Shown here piece after piece: positions 1-11,662 of a stretch of DNA of 64,000 nucleotides. Position numbers and translations under genes: made by a program. The notes below the pieces were generated by a model. It was not told the origin of the DNA. It did not search any database and was given only the letters and a program-made list of their open reading frames with translations. The stretch comes from Triglochin maritima (lineage: Eukaryota; Streptophyta; Magnoliopsida; Alismatales; Juncaginaceae). The stretch lies in the NCBI GenBank assembly GCA_963682175.1, contig OY821783.1, positions 38,710,301-38,774,300 of the forward strand, given 5' to 3'. How positions within the stretch are numbered: the first letter of the stretch is position 1; every line of letters begins with the position of its first letter.

Positions 1-720
1 AAATACATTACAATCAGTATAAAATACCCTCCTTAAAAAATTCCTCACATGCATTCAACATAAAATAGTCAACAAAAGCACGTACAAATATATTGAACAT
101 ACTTATATATTAACTCCAAAATAAAATACCCACATTGAAAATACCCTAACTTTCATTATAAAATACCCAATAAAAGCACCAACAAATCCATTGAACGCAC
201 CCACACATAAACTCCAAAATACCCTCATATCCAGTATAAAATACCCACATTGAAAATACCAACATTTAGTATAAAACACATGGTAAAAACCTACAAATCT
301 ATCGAACATACCCACATATTAACTCCAAAATACCCTCACAATCAGTATAAAATACTCACCTTAAAAATACCCTCACATTCAGAGTAAAATGCCCAGCAAA
401 AACACATACGAATATATTGATCAAACTCACATATTAACTCCAAAATACCCTAACAATCAATATAAAAAATTAAAAATACCCACGTTAAAAATACTTTCAC
501 ATTCAGAGTGAATACCCAGAAAAACACGTACAAATCTATTGATCAAACACACCCATTAATTCCAAAAAATCTTAACAATTAGTTTAAAATACACATTGAA
601 AATACCCTCACATTCAGAATAAAATACCTAACAAAAACACCTACAAATATATTGATCAAACTCACACATTAACTCCAAAATACCCTCACAATCAGTATAA
701 AAAAACCTACATTGAAATCC
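1..720. repeat. AT-rich tandem array, ~115-bp unit
   Basis: The sequence repeats a block containing 'attaactccaaaatac', 'cagtataaaatac' and 'acaaatctattga'. The 'aactccaaaatac' landmark recurs near 107, 207, 319, 434, 555 and 668, so the period is about 100-120 bp with at least six diverged copies. The array probably continues left of the window. No coding potential is evident; short minus-strand reading frames follow the repeat. Confidence 0.75.
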
Positions 721-940
721 AAGATTACCACCTTAACCACCCAACCACTAACACCACCATCTACCACCGTGCACCCAACCACTAACCGCCAACAATCTTT
801 TCACCTATTTTCGTAGACACCACTATCACCTACCACCACCTAACCATCGTATTCCGCGCTCACCACTTCTCACCAGCCCACTACCATCACTTTAGCCACC
901 AAAACCACCACCAACAACAACCATCCACCACCTCGTCATT
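720..940. repeat. CCA/ACC-rich low-complexity tract
   Basis: The stretch is dominated by cca, acc and cac trinucleotides (for example 'accaccatctaccacc'). It is simple-sequence DNA between the tandem array and the transporter relic. I see no gene in it. Confidence 0.5.
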
Positions 941-1088
941 CTCGAATAAAATAAGTTGCAAGTAGTCGGAGGAAAAGTGAAAATAATAATAATGTGCTGT
1001 GTTTTGTCTTTTTATAAGAAGTAAAATTCAAAATATAAATCCCCCACCCCAAAACATGTCAGACGTCTTGTGTTGACAATCTTAGTTA

Positions 1089-1877
1089 CATGTTTCCAAT
1101 AGATACCTTGTTTGAGGTAGATCATCAGAAGCACTGAAAGTATTGAGAAAGATTGCCAAAACCAATGGACAGTCATCAATGTACATAAAAGACAATATTT
1201 CTCTAGTCCTAGATTGCGATGACAACTCAAGATCAAACATAGATGAAGAGAGTCATAGAAAGACCAACTCATGTTCGATTTTCGATGTAATTCGATCTCC
1301 GGCAACTCGTCTCGATGGAAATCCGTCAACTTCTTCGGCTATATCGTCTATGATGGGCTCAGCTTAAATGTGGGCAATCTTAAAACTAACATCTATGCAA
1401 CCACAATTGCCAACGCGATAGCCGAAACACCGGCTTATGCTCTCACAACAATTATGTTGAAATGGTTCGGTAGAAAACCGATATTGGTCGGGACTGTGTG
1501 GTTGAGTGCAGCCTCTTGCGGTGCCGCTATCTTAATGTCGAACGGCGAAGTTATGAAAATGGTGAGAACATGTTGTGGGATGGTTGGGATTTTTGCAATG
1601 TCGGGGAGGTTTTAACTTGATGGTGGTGTATACGTCGGAGCTTTTCCCAACGGTGGTGAGGAATGCGGCGCTTGGGTTTGCGTCTGTGGCCGGTAGCATG
1701 GGGGCGATATTGACGTCGATGGTGGTGGAGTCCGGTGTTGTCGTTCCATTTGTTGTGTTTTGTGTTTGTAGTGTTTTTGTTGGGATGTTGTCTTTGTGTT
1801 TGCCGGAGACCGCCGGACGGCAGTTGTATGATACATTTGCCGGAGCTGAAAGGGATGCAAAGGTGGTGTTAGATTAA
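1089..1877 (+). pseudogene. Organic cation/carnitine transporter (MFS) relic
   Basis: Three reading-frame pieces add up to the C-terminal half of a plant organic cation/carnitine transporter, a 12-helix major-facilitator membrane protein. The first piece (from ~1095) reads RYLV-stop-GRSSEALKVLRKIAKTNG and runs to RSPATR. The second (~1325-1610) reads VNFFGYIVYDGLSLN and contains the MFS loop motif WFGRKPILVG. The third (1575-1877) contains YTSELFPTVVRNAALG and ends in LPETAGRQLYDTFAG, the characteristic family C-terminus. An in-frame TGA at 1113 and two frameshifts (near 1310-1325 and near 1600) break it. The N-terminal helices are absent. I infer a non-functional 5'-truncated copy. Confidence 0.75.
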
Positions 1878-2385
1878 GACTAAACATGTGAGTTTATTGT
1901 CACAACTACTTGGCAGTTTAATAAGAGTCATCATTCAGATGTTGATGTTCGTTCATTTTGTGGGATTGATAATTGTGAGGCGAAGGAATTGATCGTAGAT
2001 ATATAGTAATAATGTATGTAATACATCAAATCGTTTGTGGACATAAATCACCATGCGATTAAAACCATATAGACTACATTTTGCAAATGTCATAAAAGTG
2101 GAAGTCAATGGGTAGTGACATCTTAATTAACGAGTGTGAAGGAGATTAGGGGGTTCAAAACCAATTAAAGCTTTTAAAATGTGGGTGTGAAAGTCATCCA
2201 GATAACATTCAAATTGGAACTCCAATATACACTCTTTAATTTACGTAACATACAAAACAAGACGGTTTTCGAGATAACTACATTTTTCATGGCTACGTTG
2301 TGAACTCACGTAGAAGAGAGTATGCGTGAGATTTACATGATAATTGATTGTAGATGGAGTGGTTTGATCTAAAATGGTACCCAAC
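1878..2385. other. Intergenic, nothing recognised
   Basis: AT-rich sequence between the transporter relic and the first hAT MITE. No open frame, RNA gene or repeat is recognised. Confidence 0.5.
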
Positions 2386-2393
2386 CCTTTTAG

Positions 2394-2951
2394 TAGGGGT
2401 GTCAACGGAACGAATATAGACCGGATCTACCAATATCTGTATCCGCGGAACAAATGATACATCCGTATCCGGACGGATATTAAATTGAATATCCATTTTA
2501 TAATCCGTCGGATACGGATCGAATACGGATATTATCTGTATCCGGATATAAATCGAATATGGATATTATTCGTATCTGTATTCGTATTTGTATCCGCTGA
2601 GTTGTGTTTGGGGACTTTAGGTAGGTTTAGGGTGAGGAATTTAGAATATGTTATATAATTGGGTAATTTATAGAAAAAATACTTAACATATAAATATTTC
2701 ATTAATTTAAAAAATAACTATATATAATACGGATTCGAATACGGATATGAATACGGATGTTGTACTACGAATATCCGATCCCGGATCGGATATTATACGG
2801 ACCGGATGTACCAATAACCATATCCGCTCCACGAATTTACGGATCAGATACGAATACGGTCTTACGGATATTTTTTCGCGGATCGAATGTCCAAATTCGA
2901 ATACGGATACAGACGGATGTTCGGATATTCGAATATCCACTGACACCCCTA
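2394..2951. mobile_element. Non-autonomous hAT element (MITE), 558 bp
   Basis: The element is bounded by the 8-bp direct repeat CCTTTTAG (2386-2393 and 2952-2959). Its ends are inverted: TAGGGGTGTCAACGG on the left and CCACTGACACCCCTA on the right. An 8-bp target duplication with TAGGGGTG-type termini is diagnostic of hAT transposons. The interior is rich in 'atccg'/'cggat' pentamers on both strands, so it can fold extensively. It has no transposase frame and must have been mobilised in trans. Confidence 0.85.
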
Positions 2952-3209
2952 CCTTTTAGTAATGCAAGTTCCCAAAACATTACTAAGTTTCACTAAAAGA
3001 CATTTAAATTTTGATGTTGATATATTATACGAATTTCTATCGTGAAAAGTTAATTGTACATCCATAAAGTTTATGACAACCATTCAAACCTTACCCCAAC
3101 AATCACATCTAGTTAAAGCTTAAGCCTTATCTCTCAAAATCAACAAAGAGATGCTATATTTAGACGTTTTTCAAACTCGAAACTACAGACGAATCGAGAG
3201 ATAAAAAAG

Positions 3210-3483
3210 TAGACTAAGGTATCAGGTCGGCCTGGTTCGGCATGCTGGCCGTGTTTATACGATAAGGGGCACAAAGCCTCTGTCCTCTATCCTACTTGCC
3301 AGCACGACTGGTTCAAATTTGTTTTTAAAATACCTATAAAAATATCTTAAAATACCTAAAACACATCCAAAAATCTACAAAAATACCTAAGATACATAAA
3401 AATACCAAACTTCAGGACCTACCTATCGGCACCAACACGATTAGCCCAACGAGTTGCCGGATCCGGTCCGATACCTGGGTCTA
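3210..3483. mobile_element. Non-autonomous hAT-like MITE, 274 bp
   Basis: The 8-bp direct repeat TAAAAAAG lies at 3202-3209 and 3484-3491. The termini are inverted: TAGACTAAGGTATC on the left, and the complement of the right end reads TAGACCCAGGTATC. There is no coding frame. It sits about 200 bp upstream of the eIF4B-like gene and could overlap its promoter. The repeat is A-rich, which weakens the duplication slightly, but repeat and inverted termini coincide exactly. Confidence 0.7.
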
Positions 3484-3688
3484 TAAAAAAGCATCCAAAT
3501 TACCATACTTATTCGTAAAATAAATTAATTCGGAGGTTTAAATCGGAAAAATCCCTGTGGGATTTCGGTAAATTCGAGAAACCATTTTGCACCCTGCGGC
3601 GTCATCTCATCTCATATCTTCCTCCCCTTTCCCTTTACTTCCACTCTTCTTTCTCTCCAAAAAGAAGAGAGAGAAAAACTCGAAGTCG

Positions 3689-3697
3689 AAACCCTAA
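3689..3697 (+). promoter_or_regulatory. Telo-box AAACCCTAA next to the start codon
   Basis: AAACCCTAA ends two bases before the ATG of the eIF4B-like gene. Telo-boxes are known to be enriched near transcription starts of plant translation-machinery genes, which fits this gene. A CT-rich tract (3605-3660) precedes it. Confidence 0.5.
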
Positions 3698-3699
3698 CG

Positions 3700-6600
3700 A
3701 TGTCGAAGAAGAAATCCTTCACGATGACGCTGAAGGACTTCCACGGCGGCTCCATCCCCTCCGATCTCCCCCTCCCCTCTGCTCCCGGCGTGTAAGATCT
3801 CGTTTTCCTCTTTTTCTTCCAGAAAAAACCCCGTTTTTTTGCATTTTTCTCCATTGGATCGGGTCGGATTCTCGTTTTCCTACTTTCGGAACCGAAAAGA
3901 TTTGATATTTTTGTGTTTTTGGGTTTTGGGTAAGTGCGGATTCTCGTTTTGCGTTTTTTTGTTCTGTAAAGATTTGATCTTGTTGTGTTTTAGGGTTTTG
4001 GGTAAGTATGGATTTTCGTTTTGCGTCTTCGGATCTCGTAAAGATATGATATTTTCGTGTTTTTGGGTTTTGGGTAAGTATGGATTCTCGTTTCGATCTC
4101 CCGTTTCCGTAAAGTTTTGATCTTTTTGTGTTTTTAGGTTTTCAGTAAGTATGGATTCTCGTTTTCCGTCTTTGTACATTGGCCGTGTTTTTGGAGGATT
4201 AGATCTGTGGGCTATACGAATGGGATCGGATTCGTCTGTTTAAGTGGGTGGACTTTTGTTTCTGTATTTGTGTTGAGTAAACATATGATCTTTGGTGCTA
4301 TTTGGAGTATAGGCCGGTAACTGTAAGACAACCCGATCGAGCCGGATTTGACCATCCGACTGGAGGAATTCGACACGATCAGTACCGTCCGTCTCGTCCC
4401 GGATCTGCTGGTGGTGGGTCACGGGGATTTGGAGACGACTCTGCTCCATTTCTTCCACACTCTACTCGAATTGGGCGGAACTTTGAGGAAGACGAGAGGA
4501 AACCATTTGACCCGTCGGTGGTGCCAAGACGTGGTGTAGTTGCTGTTGAATCGACACGATTAGGTTCAGACGTGGGACAACAGAAGGCGTATGGGCGTCC
4601 TGGGTCGAGCCCGGCATCAATGCCGAATATGGTTTCTAGTGGTTCGGCTTTTCCAAGTGCTGGATTTGGAAGTGGGAACCAGTTTGTTGGAAGTGGAGGT
4701 GTGCCCAATGCATGGGGAGTGAGGAAGGAGGTTGGGAGTGAGAACCAAGTGGAGAGGAGTGGTGTGGTGTCCGGTCCGGTACCCGCGTCTAGGTTTGCTC
4801 AGGCTAGCGCAATTGAAAAGATTTCTTCAGGGCGTTGGCATACAAAGGATGTGTCTTTTTCACGGACTCCTACGGCTGAGATTATTAGGTTTTCAGATGA
4901 TGGTGGTAATGGTTTTCAGGAAAATGATGTTAACGGGAGTGGGAGGGCGGACGGGTTTGATAGGAGATATAATGTGGTGAAGGAGCAAATGGGGGCCTTG
5001 GGTTTTGGTTTTGACAATGCTCGACCTACGTCTAGTGACGGGAGACACAATGGTGATCGTGTTCTCGTGCAGCCATCACTCGGGAGGTATTTTCAGCAGG
5101 ATGGAAGGTTTGGAGGGCAGCAAGTGTCGCCTTTGGACGATAAATCAATTGGATTACAGGTGCGTCAGCAAGACGGAAAACCTGGAGGGCAGCAGGTTGG
5201 GAGAGTGGGTGGTGCGCACATTCGCCAACAGCCTGCTGCTGAGATAACAGAGAGGCCAAAGCTGAACCTTCTTCCGAGAACGAAACCATTGGAACCATCT
5301 GAAACCCAAAATTTGGATGTAAAGAAGGTATAGTTTTTTTGGGTGATCTAATTTTCCAAAATATGCACGCCTTTTGATCTCCCAAAAAATTTTGGGCTAC
5401 ACTAATGTGTGTGTGTATATATATGTACTAAATATATGGTTGCCTTTTTAAAAAATCTTCTGTAGGGGTTTCAGTCAACGTCTGAGCTTTGTTATGTTGC
5501 AAATGTTCACGAAGGATATGGAAATCAGAAGCCTAATAAGCCGGGGTCATCTGGTTCTGATGGGGAGAACCGGGCTGTTGACCATGCTAGGCTAAATTTA
5601 AAGTCTCGCAGTCAACCACTGGAGCACACAGAAGAAAGGTAAAATGGTTATTTAATTTGTTGCTTATGCATAATCCTTTGTTTTAATCATGACATGGTCC
5701 ATGTGTTATGCTAGTTACTTTTATAGACACCACATTTTCATTTGGATTGTTGTTTACTTCCATTATTGCACTGCACACTTTATCATTTTTACTTTTGAGC
5801 TACTGAAATTCATATTGTTGCCTTTTGTAATCAAAATTTTTAATATTACATTTTACTGGCCGTTGAGTTCTAGTCTAGGCTGTGTAACTCATCGTTGACC
5901 TATCAACCTCATGTAATTACTGGATAACTGTGTCAAAAGTAAAAAGGTGGAAGTAGCATAGTTCATGATCTGGAATCTAGATTTCAACTTCAATGTTGTC
6001 TTTAGCCATCTATAATTGAGCAATCTACATGTCCTTAACTAGATGACATTTTTAAGGTCCAATAATAAATGCTTAAGCAATGAAATTAATGAACAACCAC
6101 AATTGAGAATTTTAATTATCTAGAAGGATTTATGGTTAAGATCGAAAGGTAGTTGCTACAGAGACATTGGTGTGTAGCACTTGCTGTATTGTATATCTGA
6201 ATCCTTATATCCTTGATCAGTTAAGCATGATACCATATTTTTGAAGAGCCAATGTTATGTGTAGGTGGATTTTTAAGTTTGTTTTGAAACTATATATGGG
6301 TTAAAACTTCATTTATTAGGTTACACATTATCATATGTAACAAATGGTGATGCGTAAAGTAGGATGAGTTCGAAAAACAAGGTGGTATAGCTTACATCGT
6401 AATTTGAAAATTGATTTTGTGTGAGCCATCTTTACCGAAACTTAAAGCTACTGAATTGAATCCTTTATAGTGATTAACTGTTTATACTAATTGTTATCTT
6501 TACTTTTCTTGCAGAAAATCTGTGTTTGGTGGCGCTCGTCCAAGGGAGCTGGTTAGTTTCTCTGCTATATTATAACATGTCTTGTTATCTATTGAAGAAT

Positions 6601-7695
6601 TAAACTTTCTAATTTGGTTTCTTGTTTTGCGCTGAACTCTCTAGGTTCTTAAGGAGCGTGGATGCGATGATCCCTCCAATGATTTTGATCCGAGAGTAGT
6701 AGATACCAGGTAATTTCACCTGCACATTTGAAAAGTAAATCATTTCTTCAGCAGATATTATTCTGAAGTAGGTCTTAAATGGATGTATTATTTTGTGAAA
6801 TACATAATGAGATTGTGGCCTAATAATTGTGAGAGCAAACCATGTTGACGTATATGTCTATGTTTTTGCGATTAATAGCCCTTAAAATCCTATTATTGTG
6901 CCTTAGTTTTATGAGAACAAGGTGGCACAAATTGATGAATTCCCTACTATTTCTTGTGTAATTCTTTCCTCATACTGAAATAATGCAAATCAGGAGTAAA
7001 CTATCGATTTCTCCTTCTCTTGGCCTTATTCTAATTCTAAGCTTATTCTAATTTTATATCTGATAAGATGTATGTTTCTGCCTCTGCTAATTTATTTAAA
7101 TAATGACAAGGATAAATATGGTAAGATATGGAGATTTGAGCCCTATTGCATTTCCTTACTGCCTACTGAGCATGTTAAGGTATGGAGATTTTGAGATATA
7201 TGGCTCCCTTATATGTGCAGAGTTAAGCAGGATTCATATAAGAAGGATGCAAAGCCAGATATGTTGGCCTCCCCGAGTCGTCACACCGAAAGGGTCGATA
7301 ATCCTTTTGATTTTAGAGCTGTCAGGGGCAGTGATAGAAAAGATCACAGGGCAGAACCAGAAAAACCAGATCTCCAGAGGACATCGTGGAAGAACGACAA
7401 ATGGAGGAACACAAAGGTGCACGAGAAGCCAGTGGAACGGCATCCCGAGCCCGATAGCTGGCGTAAGCCTATTGAGGTACCAAAGCCCGAAGTCCCTAGT
7501 CCCCGTCATGGCAAAGCAGCTTCCGCACTGGAGCTTGCTCAGGCATATTCGAGGTCCACCTCAAACCCCAGGTCCGATGTCAGTGCGACCAAGCCAGGCA
7601 GCGTTCCTGGCCATAACCAGGTCATTTTTTCGAGGCTGACCGACAACCGGGAGTTCCGGTCAGGCCTCAACGTAAGAAAGATCAATGGGTACTGA
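3700..7695 (+). CDS. eIF4B-like plant translation initiation factor-related protein, six exons
   Basis: Exons that keep frame and obey GT-AG: 3700-3791, 4313-5327, 5466-5638, 6515-6551, 6645-6709 and 7221-7695, giving about 618 aa. The ATG at 3700 starts MSKKKSFTMTLKDFHGGSIP, a conserved plant N-terminus. The middle is Gly/Arg/Ser-rich and disordered. Residues ~345-359 read ERPKLNLLPRTKPLE, like the basic Leu-Pro box of plant eIF4B. Residues ~428-450 read SVFGGARPRELVLKERG, resembling the FGxARPRE-x-LxERG repeat of eIF4B/4H. The C-terminus has ALELAQAYSRS and ends VRKINGY. By family it should be a cytoplasmic RNA-binding cofactor of eIF4A-driven initiation; the exact biochemistry is inference. 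No RRM is visible. It appears intact. Confidence 0.82.
3866..4175 (+). repeat. 72-bp tandem repeat in intron 1
   Basis: Four copies plus a partial one begin with ggattctcg (or ggattttcg) at 3866, 3938, 4010, 4082 and 4153. Each full copy ends in 'gggttttgggtaagt' or a variant. The hexamer GTAAGT falls at 3930, 4002, 4074 and 4145. The array fills most of the first intron of the eIF4B-like gene. Confidence 0.85.
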
Positions 7696-8356
7696 ACCAA
7701 CAACAATTTTCAACCATCTACATGTTGCACAGATTTGGTGGCAGAGAGCTTCCATTTGCGCTACTACCATTGGAGTTCTCTTTGGAGTTAACATCTTGAT
7801 TGGTATTTATATGAATTGTGAACATCCAGATCTAGAACATGCAGGAAATTTGTTGACTTGACGGTTGGTGGTAGAAAGAAAAGTATAGTATTTGATTGTG
7901 ACTTTTCTATCTTTTATTTTGATGAAAAAGGGTGTGTGACTTTTGTACCTTTTTTAATTTCTATGTCCAATGCTGAGAAGAGAATTAGTGGTGGGGATAT
8001 AATTGAAGACATGATTTCTGTACTGTACTAAGCTTGTGAAGGATTATTTAATTTCAATGTGGCCACAACGTTTCAGAAGAAAAACTCAATTTGCTTGACC
8101 AGCTGTTTAATTTAGGAGTTGTATCCAAATACATATTGCTAATTTTTCATCTAAACATTAGTTGCATTCATTTTCACCCTCTATTTGCAAAGATTTTTTG
8201 GGTTTGAAGGAGGCAAGACTTAAAGACTCCTTACTGGCTCATATGCAGTGTCAAGTTTGTATTGGAAATTTAGGATCTAATGACAAGGGTGTTAACTAAC
8301 ACTTGGAATGTATTAAAATGATTTTAGATTAATACTTTGGATGACATAAAAACACC
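7696..8356 (+). other. 3' untranslated and downstream region of the eIF4B-like gene
   Basis: Non-coding sequence follows the TGA. It is likely 3' UTR for a few hundred bases, then intergenic DNA up to the MULE. I cannot place the poly(A) site with confidence. Confidence 0.4.
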
Positions 8357-8365
8357 ATAAGTTTT

Positions 8366-8429
8366 GGGAACTACTAAACGTCGCCCCAAAACTACTTAAA
8401 TCGCCCCTTGAAATTACCAAATTGCCCTT
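8366..8429 (+). repeat. MULE left terminal inverted repeat
   Basis: Begins GGGAACTACTAAACGTCGCC and continues through 'aaatcgccccttg' to 'aaattgccctt'. It pairs with 14803-14865 on the other strand. It probably also contains upstream promoter sequence for the transposase gene, whose TATA box lies 35 bp inside. Confidence 0.88.
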
Positions 8430-8463
8430 AACAATATATTTAATACCCATATCGTCCCGTGTC

Positions 8464-8471
8464 TATAAATA
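8464..8471 (+). promoter_or_regulatory. TATA box of the MULE transposase gene
   Basis: TATAAATA lies 51 bp upstream of the ATG at 8522 and directly inside the left terminal repeat, leaving room for a ~25-nt 5' UTR. Confidence 0.55.
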
Positions 8472-8521
8472 AGGCATATGGTCTTGTATATTCATAATTT
8501 ATCAGTAAAAACACCACGAAA

Positions 8522-11500
8522 ATGTCTAACGAGGGTGATGCATCGGGTGAGGTAAGCCTGGCGCGGGGCAAATTTTGGGCCGAGCGTCTGCATTAGACGC
8601 CTCCCCCATGGTGAGGGCGTCTGCGTAGGACGCCCTCCCCATGGACTAGGCGTCTAACGCAGACGCCTCCCCCATGGGATAGGCGTCTTATGTAGACGTC
8701 CTCCCCATGGGTAAGGCGTCTGTAGTAGACGCCCTTCCCTTCGGTCAGGCGTCCTACGCAGACGCCTTACCGTTGGGGAAGGCGTTTAACACAGACGCCC
8801 CATCCATGGGGCAGGCGCGTAACACAGACGCCTATTTTTTTTTTTTTTTGATTTTGATTTTGTTTTTTTATTTTCGACATTATTTTTGAAATTTTTTAAT
8901 TTCTAATTTATTTTTTAATTTTTTTTAATTTTGATTTTATTTTTGTAGGTTCCAGATTTCGGTGGTGATGGAGTGGATTACAGTGAGTTATTTCAAACTA
9001 CACAAATCTTTGCAACAATCGATGAAGCATGTAAATGGGCCAAACAAGTAGCTATCGGAGCTGGGTTTTTTTTGGTCGTGTCGTCGTACAAAACAAGATC
9101 AGATAGTCGGATGGATTGTTATTTGAGATGCGACCGGCGAAATCAAATGGAGTCTCGGGATATGGATACTGCACTTCGAAGAAACACCAAAAGAAAGGGT
9201 TGCGGTTGCCGTTTCTTAATAAAAGTGGTGGAGCGACGAGATCGTGATGGATGGGTTTTGGTTTTTAATAGTGCTCACGGACATCACAACCACAGACTGG
9301 CAGTTTATCCAGAGGGTCATCGTCAAATTAGTGGTCTAAGTTCTGGGGCGAAGAAGATTGTTCGTGATATGACAGAGGCGCAAGCAAAACCACGGAACAT
9401 CTTGAAGGCAGTAAAAGAAAAATTCCCGGAGGACAATCCAAATCAAAGGCATATTTATAATTTCAGAGATTACATGAGGAGGACAAAATCTGAAGATCGG
9501 AATCCCGTCCAGCAGTTTCTCTACCAAGCAGTGCAGTGTGAGTACTTACATTGGATTATGGCGGATCCAGAAACTGATGTCGTCACTCACGCTTTTTTGG
9601 CACATCCGACGTCAGTCCAGTTGTTGCGGACATATCCTTTCGTTATCTGCATGGATTCGACTTACAAGACGAACAAGTATAAGATGCCTTTGTTCGAAAT
9701 GATTGGGGTCACACCAGCAAACATGAATTTCCTTATTGGATATGCGATTTTGATGGATGAATCTTACTCCAGTTATTTGTGGGTGATGGAGAAGTTGAGA
9801 GATCTGTTATTGGGGACTGTCAGCCCGACTGCAATAATAACAGACCGGGAGTTAGGCCTTATGCGACCAGTGAGAGAGGTTTTTCCAGACTCTGCTCATT
9901 TACTCTGCACATGGCACATCAACAAAGACGTATTGAATTACGCGTACCACGTATTCGGCAAGAATAAGGAGATGGCAGAGACTTTGAGGCGTGGAAGATG
10001 GAGGAAGATCATGCTTTCTACTTCAGAAGCCGAGTATGATAGAGCTGTGTATGCTCTGAAAGATTTGTATAGATCGTGGCCGGCTATCACGGAGTATCTG
10101 GACACCACGTGGTTAGTGCATAAAGAAAAGTTTGTGCTGAATTGGACGAACAAAGTCCTTCATTTTGGGAACACCACGAATTGTAGGGTCGAAAGTGCTC
10201 ATTCGGCTCTAAAAGAGTGGATTTCTACATCGACTGCAGCTCTGGACACTCTTTTCGAGCGCGTCAACGCGGCTACTGAAATGCAGCTGACGAATATTCG
10301 AAACTTTCTTGAAGACTCGAGACGGCGAAATTTGACTAATTTCGGACATTCTCTATATCGTCACATAAATGGTAGAGTTTCGCATCACTGTTTGCAGTTG
10401 CTGAGTCAGGAGGTGAAGAGAATGCAACAGTTAGATGATGAAGTTGAATATCGTTGCGAGTGCGCTTTTCTGACTTCTCATGGGATACCTTGCGCATGTA
10501 CCATCCGTGGATGTCTTGAATCAGAAAACGGAATTTACTTAGAGCAGATTCATTCGTTCTGGAGGACACTTGTCATTGGGGAAGGAGCCGGGAACGCAGA
10601 GTTTGTGTCTCAGGCAGCTCAAGACGCCGAACATTTTCGCAGTCTGGTTGATGAGATTGCAGGAAGTGACCCTACCGTAATTCGATCTGCCTCTCGGGTT
10701 TTATTCGAGCAGCTACACCCCGAACATTCGAATTTGAAAGAGCCTGCAGTAAAAACAAAGCTACGAGGTCGACCAAGGGGAAAGTCGACACGACGGGACC
10801 CTAGTGCGTTTGAGTATGCAGAGCGAGGTAGTGGTCGATCTTCAGGTAGTGGGAGTAGAGGTCGTGGTCGTTCTTCCGGTAGTGGAAGCAAAGGTCGTGG
10901 TCGATCTTCTGGTTCTTCGTCAGTGAGAGGAGGATCAGGTATACCATCCTTACATTTATTATTATTATTATTTTGTTATTTATTTCAGTAAATATGTATC
11001 TTTTGTTATTATATGTAACTGTATTTTTTGTTCATATTGTAGTGACTGGGCGGGCTGACGTAGACGACTTCCCATATGGAGATAGAATTCCAGGAATCAT
11101 TATGCCATTCCTACACCAGTGGAATGATGTACGTGCTGATGGAAACTGTGGATTTCGATGTGTCGCCGATGTTTTCCACGGTGGTGAAGACAATTGGCAA
11201 CTCGCCCGTCGTTCGATTTCAAATGAGATAGCTGCGAACCCATCTTTTTATGAGCACGTATACTACGACGGTGTGGCGGAGGCTCGTCACCGGATTAATT
11301 GGGGCGGGGGACCTTGTGGCGAGAATCACTATATGGAGACGTGGACGGACTTGTTTCCCATTGCAAATTTTTACAAGTGTGCAGTTATGTTCTTCTCTCT
11401 CGGAAATGATGGTTCGTTGTACCCATGTCTTACAGTTCTACCTTGGGAGAGTCCGCCTACCGTGACGAGACCGTGCAGAGAGTTGATTATTGCTCATTTA

Positions 11501-11662
11501 GGGAGTTACGCTCATTACATTCGTTTGGAATTGAATGAGGGATTCCCCGTACCTCCTATAGCGACTCTGTGGTATCAAATACGAGATGAGAGTGTTATTG
11601 GATGGGAGCTGGAGTACCAACATAGGATAGCATATTGGCAACAATTATGTAATATGTTTTGA
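8522..11662 (+). CDS. MULE transposase with C-terminal OTU cysteine protease domain
   Basis: Exons 8522-8551, 8949-10938 and 11043-11662 join in phase to give about 879 aa. Exon 1 encodes only MSNEGDASGE. Residues ~68-128 have Cys residues followed by HGHHNH, like a FAR1/WRKY-GCM1 zinc finger that binds transposon ends. The DDE core shows CMDST (~243), IITDRELG (~311) and NCRVESAHSALKEW (Glu ~427), then a SWIM-like finger CECAFLTSHGIPCAC (~513). A linker with an AT-hook-like RGRPRGKS and GRGRSSGSGS repeats leads to an OTU domain with ADGNCGFRC (Cys ~708) and AHYIRL (His ~831). Transposase and OTU frames overlap at 10973-10991 and also end separately. The splice 10938/11043 would fuse them, but two separate proteins remain possible. 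It should catalyse nuclear cut-and-paste transposition; the OTU part may remove ubiquitin. Confidence 0.85.
8582..8833. repeat. Array of eight GC-rich hairpins, transposase intron 1
   Basis: Eight units of ~32 bp have the form GGCGTCT-N5-AGACGCC, joined by linkers related to CCCCCATGG. Arms are perfect in most units and degenerate slightly in units 1, 7 and 8, while loops vary. The array lies wholly inside the intron 8552-8948 and runs into an oligo(T) tract (8834-8850). On the plus strand it looks like an 11-residue repeat peptide, which I treat as incidental. Confidence 0.88.

Noticed and set aside
8582..8833. Regular ~32-bp palindromic repeats resembling a CRISPR array
   Set aside because: This is a plant transposon intron. 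The repeated part is the hairpin and the 'spacers' are 5-nt loops and short related linkers, so it is not a CRISPR array.
8707..8889. Open frame of 11-residue repeats (MGKASVVDALPFGQ type), with a similar one at 14387-14641
   Set aside because: Both lie inside first introns and simply translate the hairpin arrays plus the oligo(T) tract. The frame arises from repeat length, and no start or family supports a protein.
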